A stretch of 64,000 bases of DNA from Shewanella benthica (GTDB taxonomy: Bacteria; Pseudomonadota; Gammaproteobacteria; Enterobacterales; Shewanellaceae): the NCBI GenBank assembly GCA_023284085.1, contig JAKVHY010000001.1, positions 124,001 to 188,000 on the forward strand. The letters are read 5' to 3'. The number at the start of each line of letters is the position of its first letter. The stretch's first letter is position 1. The position numbers and the translations under genes are program-made. Below the pieces are notes generated by a model. That model was not told the origin of the DNA, did not search any database, and saw only the letters and a program-made list of their open reading frames with translations. This document shows positions 63,701 to 64,000 of this stretch, piece after piece.

Positions 63701-64000
63701 TCGTTTCAATGACTACTTTTCACTGGCACTGGAATTTATCGACCTGGGTGAGGTCGATGTCAGCATCGACGGCGTGGTCGCCGATCCTCTGGCATTCTAT
63801 ACTCAGGTAGAGAAACTTCACCCGGTATCTGCCCGCGGTCCCGGATTATCCATGCTCTTGCATTACCCTATCATGCAGGACATCAGCCTGCAGGGCCGCC
63901 TCGGAGCCATGCGCTGGGAAGATCAGTATCGCACCCAATCGCCGCTGCAGGTGGGCGGTGATGCCGACAAGGGCACCGATCTCTTTTACGGCCTGGGCGT
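57780..64000 (+). CDS. Giant surface protein: Ig-like repeats, choice-of-anchor U, GlyGly-CTERM-like segment and beta-barrel domain (3' end missing)
   Basis: The frame is open from the ATG at 57780 to the right edge (2,073 codons, incomplete). A signal peptide ends near LSAAQAEN. In order: a unique region (to ~275); a cadherin/VCBS-like domain (~277-363); seven 95-residue He_PIG-type Ig repeats (364-1028), each with LPTWASINPQTGVIAGTP; two or three more Ig/cadherin-like domains; calcium-binding TSP3-type DSDGDGLPDG (~1302) and DSDNDGISDRD (~1648) segments; and Calx-beta (~1445-1537). Then come a choice-of-anchor U domain (DGGPNDADG, DPGGVAV) and GGSLDWLALLLAGG...GRRK (~1866-1886). Unexpectedly it continues: a second signal-like helix (~1893-1914) and an outer-membrane barrel-like domain from ~1925. 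Confidence 0.88.
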   Translation, partial: MNKRSFRLFSGRKLISSAILLSCIGYPLSAAQAENGATYITNTGSTLDMFLGNGQTINFDIDVSSELPTTQANLTIYANDIDEEAGELDEVFFNGHSLGYLSGEDNKWSTTVFSLPLQYVQAGINQVRIEPDINDEGWVVKVDWGQLLIDGGSREHAETTRVQILGHSISGSNVSIKTSSSVAVKSNGDFKLEVSLIAPDNSATSIDTKEFTASAGEQKQLDITSVYNLSLTSGTYTIKASLFYIDNGVPIQQDIDETTFEHVINSGPIINTNTAPIAKNDSAQVDEDGTVIIDVLLNDSDVEDGKPSITSASATNGTVNIVNGKLVYQPNSDFNGIDTISYTVTDSGNETAAAIVSVTINPINDAPTITGTPVTIISQNQAYYFKGTGQDIDGDTLYFSATGLPTWASINPQTGVIAGTPGNGDVGNSGAIVISVRDRQTGGLSANLTQFSIEVTNVNDAPTITGTPLTIISQNQAYYFKATGQDIDGDTLYFSATGLPTWASINPQTGVIAGTPGNGDVGNSGAIVISVRDRQTGGLSASLTAFSIEVVDVNDAPTISGSPSTSVKQDQAYRFSPTAADIDGDTLYFSATGLPTWASINPQTGVIAGTPDNGNVGNSGLIVISVRDRQTGGLSASLAPFSIDVVDVNDAPTITGLPTTSVNQDQAYRFSPTAADIDGDTLYFSATGLPTWASINPQTGVIAGTPGNGDVGNSGLIVISVRDRQTGGLNASLAPFSIEVVDVNDAPTISGSPSTSVNQDQAYRFSPAAADIDNDTLYFSATGLPTWASINPQTGVIAGTPGNGDVGNSGLIVISVRDRQTGGLNASLAPFSIEVVDVNDAPTISGSPSTSVNQDQAYRFSPAAADIDNDTLYFSATGLPTWASINPQTGVIAGTPGNGDVGNSGAIVISVRDRQTGGLSASLAPFSIEVVDVNDAPTITGSPSTSVNQDQAYRFSPAAADIDNDTLYFSATGLPTWASINPRTGVIAGTPGNGDVGNSGLIVISVRDRQTGGLSASLAPFSIEVVDVNDAPVANNDIASVDEDNSVTIAVLSNDTDMDEDELTLVTASALNGEVAITADKLLYTPSENYHGVDTISYNIKDGKGGQASAKVTVTVNSVNDAPETKPGTAEVMEDDSVTIDVVKNIKDIDGGTITLTHATAENGSVTIVDGKLVYTPNEDFNGTDTITYTITDGQGASVTEIITVTVSPANDAPAIEGTPTTEILEGEAYLFAAIATDTDDDELQFSVEGAPSWLSLDATTGQLTGTAEFADVGSHGPITLSVTDGTETVALDAFEIQVIAKDSDGDGLPDGNELECRLDPFDPDDASADTDGDGITNAEECLNGGDPFVDDVAPELLVPPSVSVDASALFTKIELGEAEAFDFVEGARVSCCEPQAKSLIDGRPFFEPGTTKVIWEATDAAGNTSQAEQLVHVHPLISFAKDQTVTEGNQLQVKVHLNGPSPVYPLEIAYQVSGTATEADHDLVSGVLVIEEGVEASITVNVFIDDVEAEGSETIELTLDGDFNMGNKRSHVITIVDDNVAPKVELASSQNGTQRTEIASDGGLVTIDALVSDLNRGDSHQLDWSMSDDRIINLSDDAAVFSFDPAEIAPGVYTLAISVSDDGEPSLTTQTQLRLQIRTSLPALGTGDSDNDGISDRDEGYGDADLDGIPDYLDAIAESNVLPERAANQQGFLVECDPGVSCRLGDYALLGEHGGVQITANDIAKEGDDLIADSYTNVGGVFNFEIHDLPNAGQSVQVVMPQRVAIPENGVYRKFIDGQWTQFIEDADNSLSSAPGEPGYCPPPGEASYRGGLNPGDWCVQINIQDGGPNDADGIVNGSIVDPGGVAVSHKVTIVTTDKDASKSGGSLDWLALLLAGGMIAGRRKAAQKNKPRTALALTGIALATAMQPAAAEAVADEAPANWTANGWFISGDLGMASSSGSQDRIDAGLSGFDARVTDINEQRFGWKLGGGYRFNDYFSLALEFIDLGEVDVSIDGVVADPLAFYTQVEKLHPVSARGPGLSMLLHYPIMQDISLQGRLGAMRWEDQYRTQSPLQVGGDADKGTDLFYGLG
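58869..60863 (+). repeat. Seven 285-bp tandem coding repeats
   Basis: Repeat units start at 58869, 59154, 59439, 59724, 60009, 60294 and 60579, each exactly 285 bp (95 codons) and in frame, beginning at the Asn of NDAPT. The units at 60009 and 60294 are almost identical over their first half, suggesting recent duplication; the first two units (VTIISQNQAYYFK or LTIISQNQAYYFK) form a separate subtype. This array should vary in copy number between strains. Confidence 0.95.

Overview
The window looks like chromosomal DNA from a marine Shewanella (Gammaproteobacteria, Alteromonadales). This is inferred from gene order and protein similarity, not from a database search. Points in favour are the order nrdA | HAD phosphatase-ubiG | gyrA | serC | aspC | aroA-cmk-rpsA-ihfB-lapA-lapB-pyrF, GlyGly-CTERM-type surface proteins, an FMN-binding/ApbE redox locus, and many small palindromic intergenic repeats. 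No tRNA, rRNA, CRISPR array or complete insertion sequence was recognised.

Region by region. 1-16.4 kb is housekeeping core: the 5' end of nrdA with NrdR-like and DnaA boxes, ubiquinone synthesis (ubiG), gyrase A, serine/aspartate/aromatic amino-acid synthesis (serC, aspC, aroA), CMP kinase, ribosomal protein S1, IHF-beta, the LPS-assembly pair lapA-lapB, pyrF, a dienoyl-CoA-reductase-like SDR and a DUF2058 protein. 16.4-24.9 kb holds a 15-bp minisatellite, an acyl-CoA dehydrogenase, PBP4 (dacB), a small membrane protein, a DUF1904 protein with pssA, an EmrD-type exporter and a DTW-domain tRNA-modification enzyme. 25.2-31.1 kb is a three-gene RND efflux operon. 31.2-37.1 kb has small or decayed genes followed by a compact signalling operon: a small protein, an XRE-type regulator, a REC-EAL c-di-GMP phosphodiesterase, an Hpt protein and a hybrid histidine kinase.

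37.1-47.3 kb is the most unusual part. It contains a FixJ-type response regulator and a TtrS-like PhnD-domain sensor kinase broken by an apparent one-base frameshift. With them lie an ApbE flavin transferase, a lipoprotein with a canonical flavinylation motif, a porin, and two PepSY membrane proteins, one fused to an NqrF-like ferredoxin/FAD/NAD reductase. An identical 19-bp site lies upstream of both the sensor operon and the FMN-lipoprotein/porin operon, in the same orientation relative to each. I propose that this is a regulated extracytoplasmic flavin electron-transfer module whose substrate is unknown.

43.6-54.5 kb is crowded with two repeat families in the spaces between operons: an ~82-bp double-palindrome REP/BIME-like unit (ten full copies, one partial) and a ~273-bp unclassified element (two near-full copies, one internally deleted). 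Genes there are a secreted PQQ-type sugar dehydrogenase homologue and the mdtL-yidZ exporter/LysR pair. 54.5-64 kb has hmgA divergent from a MarR regulator, then the first ~2,070 codons of a giant surface protein. That protein has seven 95-residue repeats, a choice-of-anchor-U/GlyGly-CTERM-like tail and, unusually, a further beta-barrel-like domain in the same reading frame. The gene runs off the right edge.
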